This document shows positions 20,673-33,889 of a DNA stretch of 64,000 nucleotides, in pieces. This DNA is from Branchiostoma floridae (Eukaryota; Chordata; Leptocardii; Amphioxiformes; Branchiostomatidae), in NCBI RefSeq assembly GCF_000003815.2, contig NC_049993.1, positions 4,966,131 to 5,030,130 of the forward strand, read 5' to 3'. A program made the translations under genes and the position numbers. The stretch's first letter is position 1. Each line of letters begins with the position of its first letter. The notes under the pieces were generated by a model, which was not told the DNA's origin, ran no database searches, and worked only from the letters and a program-made list of their open reading frames with translations.

Positions 20673-23600
20673 TCAAGGGCAGCATCATTTGGCCCCGGAT
20701 ACATTTCTGTACACATGTTCTTCTGCGATTGAATGTTATGATTCTAAGTCTTTTTTTTTTTCATGCCTCCTTTCAAGCGTATCTCTGACATCTGTAACAT
20801 AACGTGCGATGATGACATTTGCAGGGAACATGTGACCACAGTTAGTACTCTACTAGCCCCTCGGGAATCGAACCCTGGAATTTATACGAGCTAAACGCAC
20901 CCTAGCCCTGCCAATAACAACCAATCCTTCCTGATGTGCCAGAAACAAAACTTATCTAACGACTTTAAAGTCCACGCATATTTTGGCATGGCGGTTTAAC
21001 GAATAAGTTTTTTTTTTTTTTTTACCATACGTTTGTTTCCTTTTTCATTCATTTGCCAACAACACTTGCTTCACAACATAGTTCCCAAGCCATATCACTA
21101 GCGAGTCGGAAAAACAAGCAACAAAAGTAACCATTGGCAAGAATTCCAAAGGGTCCATGGACTGGACCCTACCGGAGCGCATTACGCATGTATTGGAAGC
21201 GCCAATCACCCTGAAAATTATGCGTGCTCCTTTTCTAAGGACCCCTCAATCCGTGATATAGTCCAACACGACTCACACATACATTCGCAGTGTAAATCGT
21301 TGTCTAGCAAGTGTTTCTCTCTATCCTCTTCTCTTACATACTACAGAGCTTGCCCCCCTCAACTCCGACTTTCGTGACTTCCATATAAGGAATGCTAAGT
21401 GACGAAACGCGACTTCACTTTCTCAACCTTTTCTATACCCTTTACGTTCAGATGTGACAAGACTCTGAAAAGTATCCTGACTAGGTAGTGAGGCATAAAA
21501 AGCCAACATACATCAGATATTCCTGCGAAAGTGCCGACCTATTGTTATACTTGAAAAATAGAGCATTGTTCCTTTCGCCCTAGTATTACAAAACTCTACT
21601 CCGCTCTCTTTTACACCACGAAGTTCCCATAAAAATTCGACGAGGGATCGCATCAACGAATAGTAATATTTATTTTCGCGATGGAGATGTAATATACGCA
21701 GCCAAGCGTGGCATGCGGTCCGCCAGAGAAAAGGGCTGGGGTATTTACGTGTCAAAAGCGCTGGAGGTTCGCTACTTGGGTGGGCCGGCCTTACCGCAGC
21801 CTGCCCGGCGGTGTCATGTTACCACCGGGGCGATGACACCTCCCCCTCATTTGCATAACACCTCTTCCTGACAGCTCGCGCCGCCTTGCGCGCGGAGATA
21901 ATTTCGCCAAAATCGCTTGTTTTGGGCTCAATCGGAGCGATTTGGCGGGACGTAATAATCAACATTTCCATAATCGCTTCCGTCTGGCAGTTCAACAGCT
22001 ACGATATACTGGTACACAAGGCACAGCTAACTACATACCAAGTATCCTTGTTACACGACTGATACCGTGATTGGGGAGCTTCCAATCTAGAGAGTAGCGC
22101 AAACTTTGGCATGAAAATACTTTTAGGCAATTTATAAAAGCAGTCTCTACTGTTTAGGTTCACTTTTTCCAGCCGATCCGATCAGACAACCAGATGTCAT
22201 ACACTCGAGCCTTGCCCCAAGATACACTTATCACGTCACAAAATGCACAATAAAAGTCACTCTAAATTTGACAGCTCGAAACACGTTTTGACACAAAGTG
22301 GCCTTTCAGCGTACCCGTCTACTGTACATTGTGTTGATCACCCTAACAATACTCACTAACTGCTCAAAAATGTAACAATGCAACGAGAATGACAAGTCTT
22401 AAAAGCTCTACAAATTCAACCATTTATGGTTAGAGAATTTCGTCGTTTTGGTAAAAAACGAGTTTCAAAACTAAGTATTTTACATTCACATATCGGAAAA
22501 TGGTTTAAAAAATACAATATAAAGGAAAAACACACGAGACTTATTTTTTTTCAGATAATAGAATAATAGCTCCCCAATAATAGAAACCATAAAGTCGATC
22601 TAGTTCAGCTAATAAGAATATCGTGAACGATTGGTTGCTGATCTTTCGTTTCTTACTTTTGATTTGAGTGAAAACGTTTTGATTTGAATAATTCGCTGCA
22701 AATGATTGCTCCATTCAAAAATAACTCGTCTGAACGTAAAAAAAAAGTAAAACAAAATCATTAATTTGAAAAGGTTTCGCCTTCGCAATGGTTGTTACGA
22801 CTTATCCTGAACACCGATCCACCAAATGTTGAAGTTAGATCTACCTGTAGTTTGAAACAATACCTGTCCTGGTTGGGTAGCTCAGCTCCTGCGCATGCTA
22901 CCTATCGATAACAAATCACTACAGAAGAGAAATTTGATTCGCAATTTTTCAGAAATTGGGTCTGAACTTATGATTGTCAGAACAAATATTGAGAGGGGCG
23001 ATTGTCTAGTATCTAGTGAATACACAGGCCTTCGCGTGGCGTTATTACCGGGCGACTAATGATTTAGTCCGGCTCTTGAAACACTGGTCATTCGATCTCT
23101 TGGGTGTTTTTCTCTCCATGCCAGCAAAAGTCTCCTCAAATCTCGCCCGGCTTTCAAGAGAGATTTTAACATCAAGTAATTTCCTTATTTCCGAAAACGT
23201 TAATCTCACAGTCGCTACTCGACTTTCATCTGAAGATTAATTTCGGGATCCTGCGGAGCTTTGCCGCTGTTGTCATCCCTAGTCCCGCGCCTCGAGGCAC
23301 ACATGTCCACTTTCCTCTGGGGGTTCTTGCGTTGTAAATTCTCTGCGGACTAATAAACCAAGACAAGGCGGAAAAGTTCTAATGTCTCGCTTGCTTCAAA
23401 ACTCGCCGAGAGGTTGTCTACAGCCCTCGTTCGTGCTTCTGACATTTTTGTCACCTCATGTCATCGCTAAAAGGCTCCTGTAAAGTTTTCACAGGTTTGG
23501 GGAGACCAGAAGCCCTCGACCACTGCCGGTTATTTACACGTACTGGCGCCAGCAACTTTTAGAGGGGTCCAGTTAGCATCTTTTACGACTTTTTCCTCTA

Positions 23601-23700
23601 GTAGCGTAGTCACATCAAAAACGCTGTCGGTTGGCACTAAAAGTCCTCATATTTTTCGCTCGCCCGAAAAAAAATGCTAACATATTTTAGATGTGTTCCT
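20673..23700. other. 5' flank of ptch, no gene recognised
   Basis: Non-coding. GC-rich patches (21750-21960) alternate with AT-rich DNA (22000-23000). Two small palindromes are seen: GGTGTCAT/ATGACACC at 21810-21840, and the CGCCAAAATCGCT/AGCGATTTGGCG pair at 21905-21947. A poly-T run lies at about 21008-21023. Confidence 0.6.
21905..21947. promoter_or_regulatory. Inverted pair of E2F-like sites
   Basis: CGCCAAAATCGCT at 21905-21917 and AGCGATTTGGCG at 21936-21947 are near-exact inverses. Each contains a TTTGGCG-type core like the E2F consensus TTTSSCGC. It sits in a GC-rich patch 1.8 kb upstream of the ptch ATG. Function is inferred. Confidence 0.35.
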
Positions 23701-25200
23701 TGATAGCTTCTGACCTCTCGCCTGCCCTGTACAAATGGGGTCTAAACGTTCGAAGATGGATGTGACTTGATGCCATCCGAGGGTCCGCCGGGCATGATTT
23801 TACGTGACTTTTCAGACAAAATCTGTCCATAGCCGGGCTTTCCTTACCTGATGACCCACAGAAGGGTGGACTGGTTCGGGTTGTGTGGTAGAGCGTTAGA
23901 GGAGCCGTTGTTTTGAGAGAAAATAGCTCTATCTTTCCTGCCGCATGCGGCAAGTGATACCAACTGGCCCTGGCGGGCGGAGGTCAATAGGAATTGAATA
24001 TAATAAGTGGTAATACCTGTAATTATAGCAAAGAGGGTCGGCCCGGAAAACAAGTGCAGCTCGGCGGGGTGGAGGCAGGGGACACAGGGCGACCGTTTTT
24101 CCCCGCTGGTCGCGAGGCACATGCCTGACATACCCGATAAACAAGACGAGATAGACAACTTGGCCCGGCACTGTGGCGATGCCGAGGAGGTCTTCCAGGC
24201 CATACGGGTCAGGGCTAAGGGCTATGGGTGCAACTACGGGGGTCCGGGCGAGCCAAACTGTGGTTTGAGTTTGATTTTGGTTGTTTTTGACGTTGTTCGC
24301 CACCGAAGTGACAGCTCGCCGCGGTCAGGGGTCCCCCCGCCCGGCTCCGACCTTTGTCTGTTGTCCACCCCGACTGCGTGCACGACAGATGCACTGAACG
24401 GGCTCTACTTGGTTTCCAATTGGGCATTCAGCACGGCAATGCAAGACGGACAATGGTGGAACCCTGCCTTTTATGTCACAAAAAATAAGCGGTTTGACTT
24501 TCCGTGCCTCCTCGCAGTACCTCCCCCAGTAATGCCCCTCTGCTCCCGACGCCCGAAAGATCACTGCCCCCTGACCAACAAAATCATGGCGAATACGTAC
24601 CACCACCATGGTTGCTACCCTCCCTGCATCTGCCGACGTGGAAAATCCGCAGGAAGCGAGTGAAATCCAGTGTCTAGAAGCGTCCAAACGTCAGGCAAAA
24701 CTCGGCAAGTAAATCCAGAAAGTGCGCGAGTCCGAGTCCGGGAGCTCCCCCAGAGCGTGTACACCGTGGTTCGTCACAACTAACAATGAGGTGCGCTGGG
24801 GTTGCGTTTACAACGACGGGCCTTGCTAACAGCCCGATCCAAGTGGGTGGCCCGCGGGTCATGTGAACAATAATGCACTAATAATTTACCATAATTTTTA
24901 TGTAAACACTCGATGACGGCACACGATGGAAACAGGGGACTTTTTCTTGCCGAATTAGGACCCTCGCAGTTGAGCTTGATTCAACAAAACGTGAAATGGG
25001 TGGAAAAAGAGGGAGGTTTTTAGGGGGACGAGGAACAAGTCCGGCGCCTAGGACAAAGTGGTCGGTGTCCCCTCACGGCGCGCCCGTAAAAAGGATTTGT
25101 TGACGACACATGTACGAACAACGGGCGATCTGTTACCCACAACTTCACAAAAATACGCTCGTTCCGGGCGGAACACATGCTCAGGGCTTCTATACACAAA
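23700..25200. other. Second GC-rich block upstream of ptch
   Basis: CpG-rich DNA with long open frames on both strands. The longest runs 24007-24663 on the plus strand (218 codons) with 119-124 codon frames opposite. None has a motif I recognise, and their overlap on both strands fits chance openness in GC-rich DNA. It could be a conserved regulatory block or an alternative ptch first exon; neither is shown. Confidence 0.4.
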
Positions 25201-28170
25201 CAATCAGCGTCCATGGGAGCAATTTTCAATCTGGAAAACCAGAAATTGTTTTTGAAAGTAGCTGTGGTCTCTTTTTGTTTCTCATGGCTTTACACATTAC
25301 CAGATATCTAAAACCTCTTTGTTCTGTGGTGTTAGTGTTCAAAAAACTTCCAGGGGTGTCGTTGCTTCTTGCCTTGGCAAACATTCTCTTGTTATGAGAG
25401 CGCCTTTTGCTTGTCCTGATGTTCCCGCCATTTTCAAGTTTGCATTTATGCATTTTTTCTAGAAAACACAAAGTTTGATACTTTTAAAAACATTGACGGT
25501 GAATCTGAACAAACGTACGTTCTTAAAATACAAATAACTCAGTGTGAGACAGAAAAATAGACAAAAATGCCGTTCCCCTATTAACCTGACGCTAATTTCA
25601 ACTGACAATTGGATAATTAGGTCTTATTCCATCATGAAAGAACTGAATAAAGATGAAAAACATAAGTGGCTTCGTTCAAGCGAGCAGACTCGTCAAAGGG
25701 AGACGTTTTAACATCATTTTTCCGTCCGGCTAGATTCAAGGATCTTTAATTCCCCGCACCTCAACCATTACGCCACATCTATGATCTACACATTTCTTTT
25801 CAAGTTCAACCATTTGCGATTTCTGGTGTTCTGGTTCTACATGTTCGTTTAGGCGCGGTTACATTCGTTGTAGTAACCTCCTTGGTTGTGCAGTTTTGAT
25901 ACCGTACGCTGCGACAGAACCAAATCATCGGCAAGAATATAAAGATAGCATTTTCGGTACAAAGGTGACAGTTGAATTTCGTAAGACTCCGTTTGTGATA
26001 TCGTGCGACGATCGTACGACCTGACAAGACCCTTGCTGTCTCTGTGCCTTTTCTGTCCGCAGAACACCTGAACACCCGAAATCACGTCTTGACAGAAAGA
26101 CTTCTTTTCCCTACCCGTTATCTTTCCTTCCTGTTTCTTTTGTCTTCTGTTTCAGTCCACCTTTGCTACGACTATCAATCTTCAGTGTCTCACACATAGA
26201 CTGTGCAAGGTACCATTGTCCGTTTCCCTTTTCAATTCTGTAATTTGTAGATCTACATCCCACCAGTTTTGGGATTGTTAGGAACATTGAACGCGGTTTT
26301 CGTGTTTGTATTGAATGAATGAATGTTAGTTTTATTGAAACCTCACCACGGAAGGAAATACAGCAGACAAAAGATCTAATCTAACGGAAATACAATAAAA
26401 AGACAAAGTGCCAATAGCGCCACCGACAATTTACATCTACAGAACGTTTTATTCATTTATTAGATCACTGTGAAAAGTTCTTCAGTTTTTCCCAAAACAA
26501 GATAGGTCAAAGTCACGAATAATCTCCCTCCTAATCTACCATCGCACAGCGCTCATTTTTCCCTTTCCCTGTTTTCTACTTTCCTATCCAGTGAGCCTTC
26601 CTTCTTACTTTTGGCTCGCCCGTCATCATCATGTGTGATCTATTAAAAGCGAGATTCCTGAAGAATGGACATATTTCACGAATAGTATTCCTCCAATGCC
26701 CAAGTCTACCGTCGCACAGCTTTCAAATCTTTCCCTTTCCTTGTTTTCTTCTTCCCTTTCTGAGCCTTCCTTCTTCACTTTTGGCTCGCCCCGACATCAT
26801 CGTGTGTGATCCATTAAAAGTGAGATTCCTGTAGGATGTATATATACACACTTGACAGCAACATATCGCTCCCCCCTGCCCGCTGTGCGTATATACATCG
26901 GTATACAAACCTTTCTTCGGATTGCAGATGATTAATTGCGTTGGTCGGAACAAGAGAGCCCTTCTCTCTCCGCGCTGAGCACCATATGTAAGAAAGCCAG
27001 GAGTTATCCGTTGTTATGTCCCGTGCACTTCGACCGCAAAATGCATGCATGTCATATATACACACACTGACTCCGTTTGCAAGACCAGACCAGGCCGACA
27101 TTGTGTTACCGTATGATCCTGAACTTACCAACCACATTGTAGGGTAATCTAGCCTCCACACCAGGCTCTAGTCTAGGAGTCTGTGTTGGTTTGATTTTAT
27201 TAGGCTGTATAAAAATGTATGCTAGCTCTATTGCACTTAGTTTGCCAATATCGAACTGTGATCGCATTAAAAAAGACTCATATAGCCAGCGAACACCACT
27301 GACGATCACTGGCGAGTGGTATGCATGTAGCGAATATGACTGAACCTTTCTAGTCATATCTAGCCTTATCTAGAGATTGTCGGAAACAAGGTACACATGT
27401 ACAATCAGTACTGATATGTCATTAGAAAATAACACTTCAAAAGCCCAAGAATGCCCTGCCAAGAAGCTTGCTTTAGAGCCTATATCCAGACTGGTGAGGT
27501 CGCATCCTGATAACCGTTACATCAGTAGTCTATCATTTCCTGTGGTGCCCGGTAGTCTAGTTCTGTGAGATTACTCATAAGTCCTACCTCCCATATCGTG
27601 GGTGGAGTTGCCGGTCGTTTTATTGCATGACAAACTTCATTTACCCCTATACAAAACACCTGTAGCCACCACTGCTATTGTCTACGGTACAAACTGTCTT
27701 GGGATGCGATAGCAGATTCTGGTGCCCGATAAACCACTAGTACTGTCCTCTGCCCCAACCACGTATTTAATAACATACGAACCTCATAACGATTTGTTTA
27801 TGATGGTAGTATGATAACGGCTCAGGGACACAACTGTCCATCAAAGTGTGCTCATGTTGATCGACTTGTTTATGGTGGTTTTGCTTTCCGTGTGGTCCGA
27901 AATCGATAAAAGTGTTATTTCAGCGGAACCAATAACTGAACGGTCGCGCCCCGAGGTTTGTGTGTGCATGTTTCGCATGTTTGGGATATTGCTTTTTAAT
28001 TGAGCGGATAAATGAAAAGTAGATGCAAAATGAGAAGTTCATCTTCCACACAATTACGACTTTGTCTTTACATGTTTCCCTTAAACGTCTATAGTTCAAG
28101 TTTTTTTAGTTTATTATTCTTTCCAATTTCAATCAAATGTAAGATCTACACTGCAACAACAATGGATTAT
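25200..28170. other. Intergenic DNA with one tandem duplication
   Basis: No gene recognised. The only clear structure is the 163-bp tandem duplication at 26514-26838. Confidence 0.6.
26514..26838. repeat. Tandem duplication, two copies of about 155-162 bp
   Basis: Copy 1 (26514-26668) and copy 2 (26677-26838) both start CACGAATA, share GTCGCACAGC/ATCGCACAGC, GAGCCTTCCTTCTT, TTTTGGCTCGCC and ATTAAAAG, and end GAGATTCCTG. They have diverged by scattered substitutions and small indels. The period is about 163 bp. Confidence 0.8.
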
Positions 28171-28174
28171 AAAA

Positions 28175-28383
28175 TACTGTAAATGCAGAAATGTTCGCGG
28201 TGGATTAAAGTTCGCGGTTTTCGCGGTGGCCACTTCACCGCGAATTTAAAACCACCGCGAACATTTTTCCAGGGCATTAAGATACTACAGTGCATGGTGC
28301 TACCGCGAAATTAAAACCACCGCGACAAGTCCTTTTTCCGGCTACCGCGAAATTAAATCCCCGCGAACTTAAATGCATTCACA
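28175..28383. mobile_element. MITE-like repeat with CCGCGAA arms
   Basis: The left end TACTGTAAATGCAGAAATGT leads into TTCGCGGTGG. The right end reads GCGAACTTAAATGCATTCAC, its approximate inverse. Between them are at least six copies of CGCGAA/TTCGCGG in both orientations, with TTAAAACCACCGCG motifs. Similar TTCGCGGTGG...AAATGCA repeats occur in many marine invertebrate genomes (general knowledge). No open frame. Confidence 0.7.
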
Positions 28384-28389
28384 TCTGCC

Positions 28390-30130
28390 CATCGTTAGAA
28401 AAAAACTATTCCTTCCAGGAGTATTCTACCTATTTACCTATTTACAAATGTACCAACAATTGGAGTGTTTTAGGGCCATGTAAAGTGCGCTAATATATAT
28501 TAATATCGTTGAACTTTCAAGTCACCGAAGGAGTAGCCATTCCACATCGATATCAATATCGTTCACATTAGAGTGTTTGGTGGATTACTGTTTCCTCACA
28601 TCGCTACTTTGATACACCCTCCCATTCAGATTGCCATATTGATATATTCCAAGGATATCACATATCATAAATACGACACGATTTTCATTCACGGAACACA
28701 TGTTGCACGCAGGCCTTAGAAAAGCGACAGCAACTCAATATTGCAGAACATCAATTATGCAAATAACCGACGTCATTTCAGGGTCAAAACATTTTGCGGA
28801 ATTTAACAACTATTATTTAGTAACAATAATTATTTTCCTTTAATTTTAAACGTACTACAGTATTTTGTTAGGAAACTATACGACAGGAAAACATTTGAGT
28901 CTGGATTTGGGTGATTTTCAATCAATTTGCAAACTAAAAGTACTTGATATAATACCATGAATGTACTCATTTATCATACATTAAGTATACAAGTTTCACT
29001 TTCACTTGCCGTTATCTATTTCTGAATTCATTATCTTAATAAAAGTACATGTACTACTAAAGCACTTGATTCGTACAGAAAGTTTCTTGCCACTGCCTGA
29101 TCCAAACAATCGGAATAGTTCGACGTCCCCAGCAGTTGTTGTACAGTTGAATAGGTGCTAACGACTCTGAGCTAACGTCGTGTTCCCAGGATATTTTATT
29201 CCAGGTCCCTCACGCATGACATCCCGGCTATGAAGGAGGCTATTTGCGGCCCTATTGTTCACATTGTTCGGACGTGAAACCGCGAAACCCCCGTCCGTAC
29301 AAAACCACATTGTACCGGACCTATACAGGGCCGCCTGACGCCGCAAATTCCCATGAAATCTCATATTCACGTCTTTGCTACGCGTTAGCTCAAGCGTCCA
29401 AACGATTGACTTCATCAGACCTGGCAGCCAGCTTCTATTCGCGAAGTCAGTGATTTGTGTGGGGTGTTTTTGTATGGACGGTGGTTGTTGATAGCAATGT
29501 ACGTCATGATAGGGCGTATTGATACCTCTACCCGGGTGGCATAGGTGTGATAGGACTCAACCCATGGTCACACATATACACTGGCCGGAGATCAAGGTCA
29601 TCCAGGAGATGCATACTAGTATATATAAGACAACCACCAAAGTCAAGGAATGTCCGACAATGAGAGTTTATATTATCATAATGTATGGATATTTTCATTC
29701 AATAATCAAGTTAACATATGAATGTAACTTATCTAAGAAACATTTTGAGAAACCAATCTAAAAGGAACGTTGCAGAAAACTTCTAATTAATCTGAGAATC
29801 TCCGGATAAAATACCCCGGATGTTACCTGTGCTCTATCGTCTGCTATTACGTCATCAGCTATACGTAAAACCTAACAGTCTTTCTAGGATCAAAGGTTTG
29901 GCAGTGGATAGCATTTAACTGTGCCCTCACTGGAGGATGAACTTACTCAGTTACTGGTCCGATGTACCATATGTTTTTACATCATTTATCATGTTATTTC
30001 TTTGTCCTTCTCGACACGAAGAGCAAAGGGCGTTATAATCTTATGCAACGTCCGTGGAAGAGCTAACATACAATAGCGGCACAACAACCAACAACTAACT
30101 GCACTTTGTTGAAGACTTCCGTAGATATGC
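28390..30130. other. Intergenic, AT-rich; no gene recognised
   Basis: No coding exon or repeat family recognised. Between 28500 and 29050 the DNA is strongly AT-rich. Confidence 0.6.
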
Positions 30131-30140
30131 AATAGTGACA

Positions 30141-30365
30141 AATCTCCAAGCAGATGCTAGGACGCGTTGTCCCAGACATAACCTCCCTGTAGCGAGATTT
30201 TGAGTGGGTCACCTTGAGAAGTTTGAACTCCATAGGATCTTCCCGTCCAACATCTGCCTGGAAATCAGGCTATCCAACCCAGCTCAGACCAGTGCCCTTA
30301 TCTCGAAGCAGATGTAGGATGGGAGAAAACTGGGACAACTCTTTCTTCCAACATCTACTTGAATT
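30141..30365. repeat. Cluster of degenerate ends of the AATCTCCAAGCAGATG family
   Basis: AATCTCCAAGCAGATGCTAG starts at 30141. Further ends of the same family follow at about 30251 (CATCTGCC), 30302 (CGAAGCAGATGTAGGATGGG) and 30343 (CAACATCTACTTGAAT). The last two form a roughly 65-bp inverted pair. These look like decayed copies lying side by side with the better-preserved element that follows. Confidence 0.55.
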
Positions 30366-30380
30366 TTCCTACATCCGGTC

Positions 30381-30520
30381 TGTTCTCCGAGCAGAGGTGG
30401 AAAGGGTAGACCGTTAATCTGCTTAATACCTTTACTTTTTAATGCCCTGCTTTCTGGCTGCGGCCTCTAAAGGGACAATCAGAAGAAGGTACTACCCAAT
30501 TCAACCTCTGCTTGGAGTAG
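30381..30520. mobile_element. Short MULE-like inverted-repeat element with imperfect target duplication
   Basis: The left end GTTCTCCGAGCAGAGGTGGA and right end CAACCTCTGCTTGGAGTAG are inverted. ATCCGGTC lies on both sides (30373-30380 and 30521-30528); with one more base (T versus A) this is an imperfect 9-bp duplication. About 140 bp, no coding. Confidence 0.6.
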
Positions 30521-30529
30521 ATCCGGTCA

Positions 30530-33500
30530 AGGACATCCACAGAAGATCCGGCCCTTCTCAGGTCAGAAGCCCTCCCGGTAAAGCAAGGCTGACTACCTGA
30601 CACTTGCCACACGCCCATCGCGGATCACGGTATTTCATGGCCATATAAACAGTCGCGCCTGACTCCTAGCTCGGTCGGAAGTGCCTGCGCCTACGAGGGA
30701 GACAGACCACTCGTCTTCCCCGACCCTCCCGGTCAAGTACGGTTAAACCAACATGCACAGGGATCGCGTGAGGATTCCCCTAATTGAATAAACTTATCCG
30801 CCCATTGCTTCGGATGATCAGGTAAAAAAACACCCCAACATTACACGTTGTGATATCAATAAAACATTAAATCAAGAATAGATGGGGAGGGACAATTAGG
30901 ATGGGGGGATTGGACACAGTATTAACATATTAGAGAAAAAAAGGGATTGCAGACGGAGGTTATATGTTTAACCCTTTGGTACATCTTAGAATACAAGATT
31001 GAATCTCTTTTCACCTTGTCTGTCGTCCTCTTCAACAAATGTAATTGCTCTTTCTGTTTGAGAGGAACCAGTTCAATACTTAGTCTATGCGAATAATATT
31101 ACCTGGAAAATGTTTATACATTTGGAAAATTTAGATTAACCACATTTCCAATCTTCTAAACGAGCTCTAAATACATGTGACGTCTGCGTCACTGGTAATC
31201 CTCCGTGGCGATCAGAGATGAAGGCAGCCAAACGACATCCTCAACGATCATTACCGCGGAACGCAAACAAACGCTTCACGTGCCGCTGCATGAAATTAAC
31301 CACTCGGCTGCTGTCTCGTAGGGAGACGAGTCTGCTCCCACAAACTTTCCTGCTCGCTCCAAAGACTCCCCCTGCACTGGCTCGCGATTCTCACATCGCT
31401 AAATAAATGCCCGAAAATAAGCCTTTCGTACGTGACAGCCCGTGACGATTGTGCAATCCGCCCTGCGTGATCTACTAGTGTTTGACATCGTTATCTGGCT
31501 GCCACTGTAATCTCGGATAGTAAACCTTGATCTTAAACAATATCTGCTTAAAAGTTAGCTTATTACATTGTTCAACACCTTATCTATTCATATTTTGAAT
31601 GGGTACTGTTGGCTGAAAATCAGCACATCAGGATTTGCGATAAATAATGATAATATCACGAATCGTTAGTTTCCGTCCGCTTCAAATGATGATTAGAATC
31701 GCCAACCAGGAATAAGGTGATCAGTCTGCCAACTGACAAAATTTGCAGCGAAAATTGAAGAAGCAACTGGAGACAATAGAAACAGTAATCGGGACCGCAG
31801 CATGGCCTGAACATGTTTCAAAAGCGGAAGTCCTATTGCAGTACCATGGACAGCCGCCAAGGGTCCCAGAATTATAGTACAACTAATTCTTACCAACATA
31901 CCACGTCATAAAGAGCTATTCTTGAGATAAGCTGTTCACAAACAAACAAACAAACAAAGAAACACAAACGCACAAACACCCGAAAACATTATTGACGAAT
32001 CCTACAAACTACCGACGAACAGTCTTGAATATTTGGAACGCATATCTACATTCCCCACTCAATTGATGCTGGGACACAAAACAGCGAGTTTCGGAGTCCG
32101 GCAACACTTCGGTTGACACCACAGCTACGTCGGGCTCCCAACATCAAAACGTCCCGCTGCACACCACAAGCAAATCGTTAAAGACTGTTTGTGTGTGACT
32201 GAAAACTGTTGAAATACGTGCGTATTTAGCCTGCCGGAGAGAGAGGGAGGGGAGGGGGGCGTATCTCATCCCGACCGGGAGGCGTGTCTGCTGTTCGCAC
32301 CTGATATTAGTACAGAGAATGATGGATGTCTGGAAGGGAGGTGGGGGTGTTACTCGTTAGCGTTAGCTCTCCTGTTACATTGTTGGTTACATAACGTTAT
32401 ATATATATATAAAGTTTGAGATACACGCAGCCACCTTTCTCGCACACCTCCCAGAGATAATACCAGTGTCACACTCACAAAGGCCAACACGATGTAGTCA
32501 ATTGTCAGATGCTTTCAGTTGGTTCGCATATACAAACCATAGCCCGGCCAATGGTAATGTAACAAAGATATCTGTGAAATTATAGGATCAAAACTTTTCT
32601 GATTTTGCGAAACGTTGTCAACTGATTAAAGCGACTATCAAACTGCATTGATGACTGAGACAGAATGAATCATAGCAGCCCGACAGCTGGTCTAATGAGG
32701 AACGACATCGCAGGTATCGCGTGTGGGGCACAGGAGTGAAACATTCCGTTTGAGACGTGAGCGATGATAAGACATTGCTCCCATCGCTGACGCTGTCTGG
32801 CTATGAGACACCATGTACCAAATACCCGCTGGCAGCGTGCAGCTATGAGTCACATCCTCTCAAATGGTCAAACCACGCACGACAGAAATATGAAAGATTA
32901 TGCAGAAGTCAAAAAGACAACGATACTGGGAACGGAGCGAGCTAGCGGCAAAAGTCCATTGTCTGTAGATCTAGCGAAGACATTTCGATCACTCAAAGAG
33001 TTTCGTTCTCAAGTGTAATCTTAAAAGATCACTGATCTTTTGCACCAATCGATCTTGAGGCGCACTTTTACCCAAATACTCCAGACACAAAACGACTTCG
33101 TCTACGCCACCGTCTCAGGGAAATCTTTCCTACCGTATACTGTATATGTCGGAGTCAGGAAAATTCTAGCTTGATAAATGTAATCAAATATGTCGATGTC
33201 TATATGGAAACCTTGTTGCATTTCCCTTTTACCGGCAGGACTCAAGACCAATAGGCCTACATCACAGTCACGTGACGATAACGAGAGCCAGAGGGCCTGT
33301 TCTGAGAAATGGCCGGAGAGAAAGTCTTCTTCATTCCACGTATACAGAAACGCTAAAGACTACAGTATATAGCATATGGAATCATGCTGATGAATGTTAC
33401 GTTTCTTCATTACTAGTTATAACTGTGCCCTGGGTCCAGAAGTTTGTCTGTTGACATCATAGATGATATATAAGTTTTATTGCAAATTCTTGCCCGAGGG

Positions 33501-33880
33501 CTAATTGCAAGTGACAAAAAATGACATACATCTTTGGCGGGATCTGAACTTCTGTTGACATCATATTTTATTTGAACTCACGTGTGCTGCCTCTACAGAT
33601 GATAAAGTTTTGTGTTTTACTTATATCGGAATAAGAAGTTCTAATCATGATATCCGCTGTGTAGACCTCCCTAATGCCCTGTATGGAAATCCGTATCTTC
33701 AGAGGTTTTCCAATCAGAGGTTTCTGTCTCACGTCTAGTAGTTGTCGAGACTTTTCACGTCCGAGAATTATCTTCAGCGGTTTTGTTCCACGCGTCGTAA
33801 AACTGGGTCAAACCTCGAGGTCAATCCGCAGTAAGACACGGAGGCAACTTAAAAGTTTTAGCGAGAATTAAGTTTCGAAC
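30530..33880. other. Intergenic; no gene recognised
   Basis: No coding exon recognised. A short (TA)n run lies at 32398-32413 and an (ACAA)n run at about 31939-31958. Confidence 0.6.
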
Positions 33881-33889
33881 TACTTTCCA

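Noticed and set aside
20862-20885. tRNA-like B box on the minus strand (CCAGGGTTCGATTCCCG)
   Set aside because: The T-arm looks right, but I could not build a matching D-arm, anticodon arm and acceptor stem, so it may be only a tRNA-derived relic. The similar GGTTCGATCCCC at about 56190 was rejected for the same reason.
21779-21787. TGGGTGGGC as a GLI site near the promoter
   Set aside because: It differs from TGGGTGGTC at a core position; TGGGTGGCC at 24844 and about 42093 were set aside for the same reason.
24007-24663. 218-codon plus-strand frame
   Set aside because: The longest ungapped frame, but with no recognised domain, overlapping long frames on the other strand and high GC; kept only as an observation, not as a gene.
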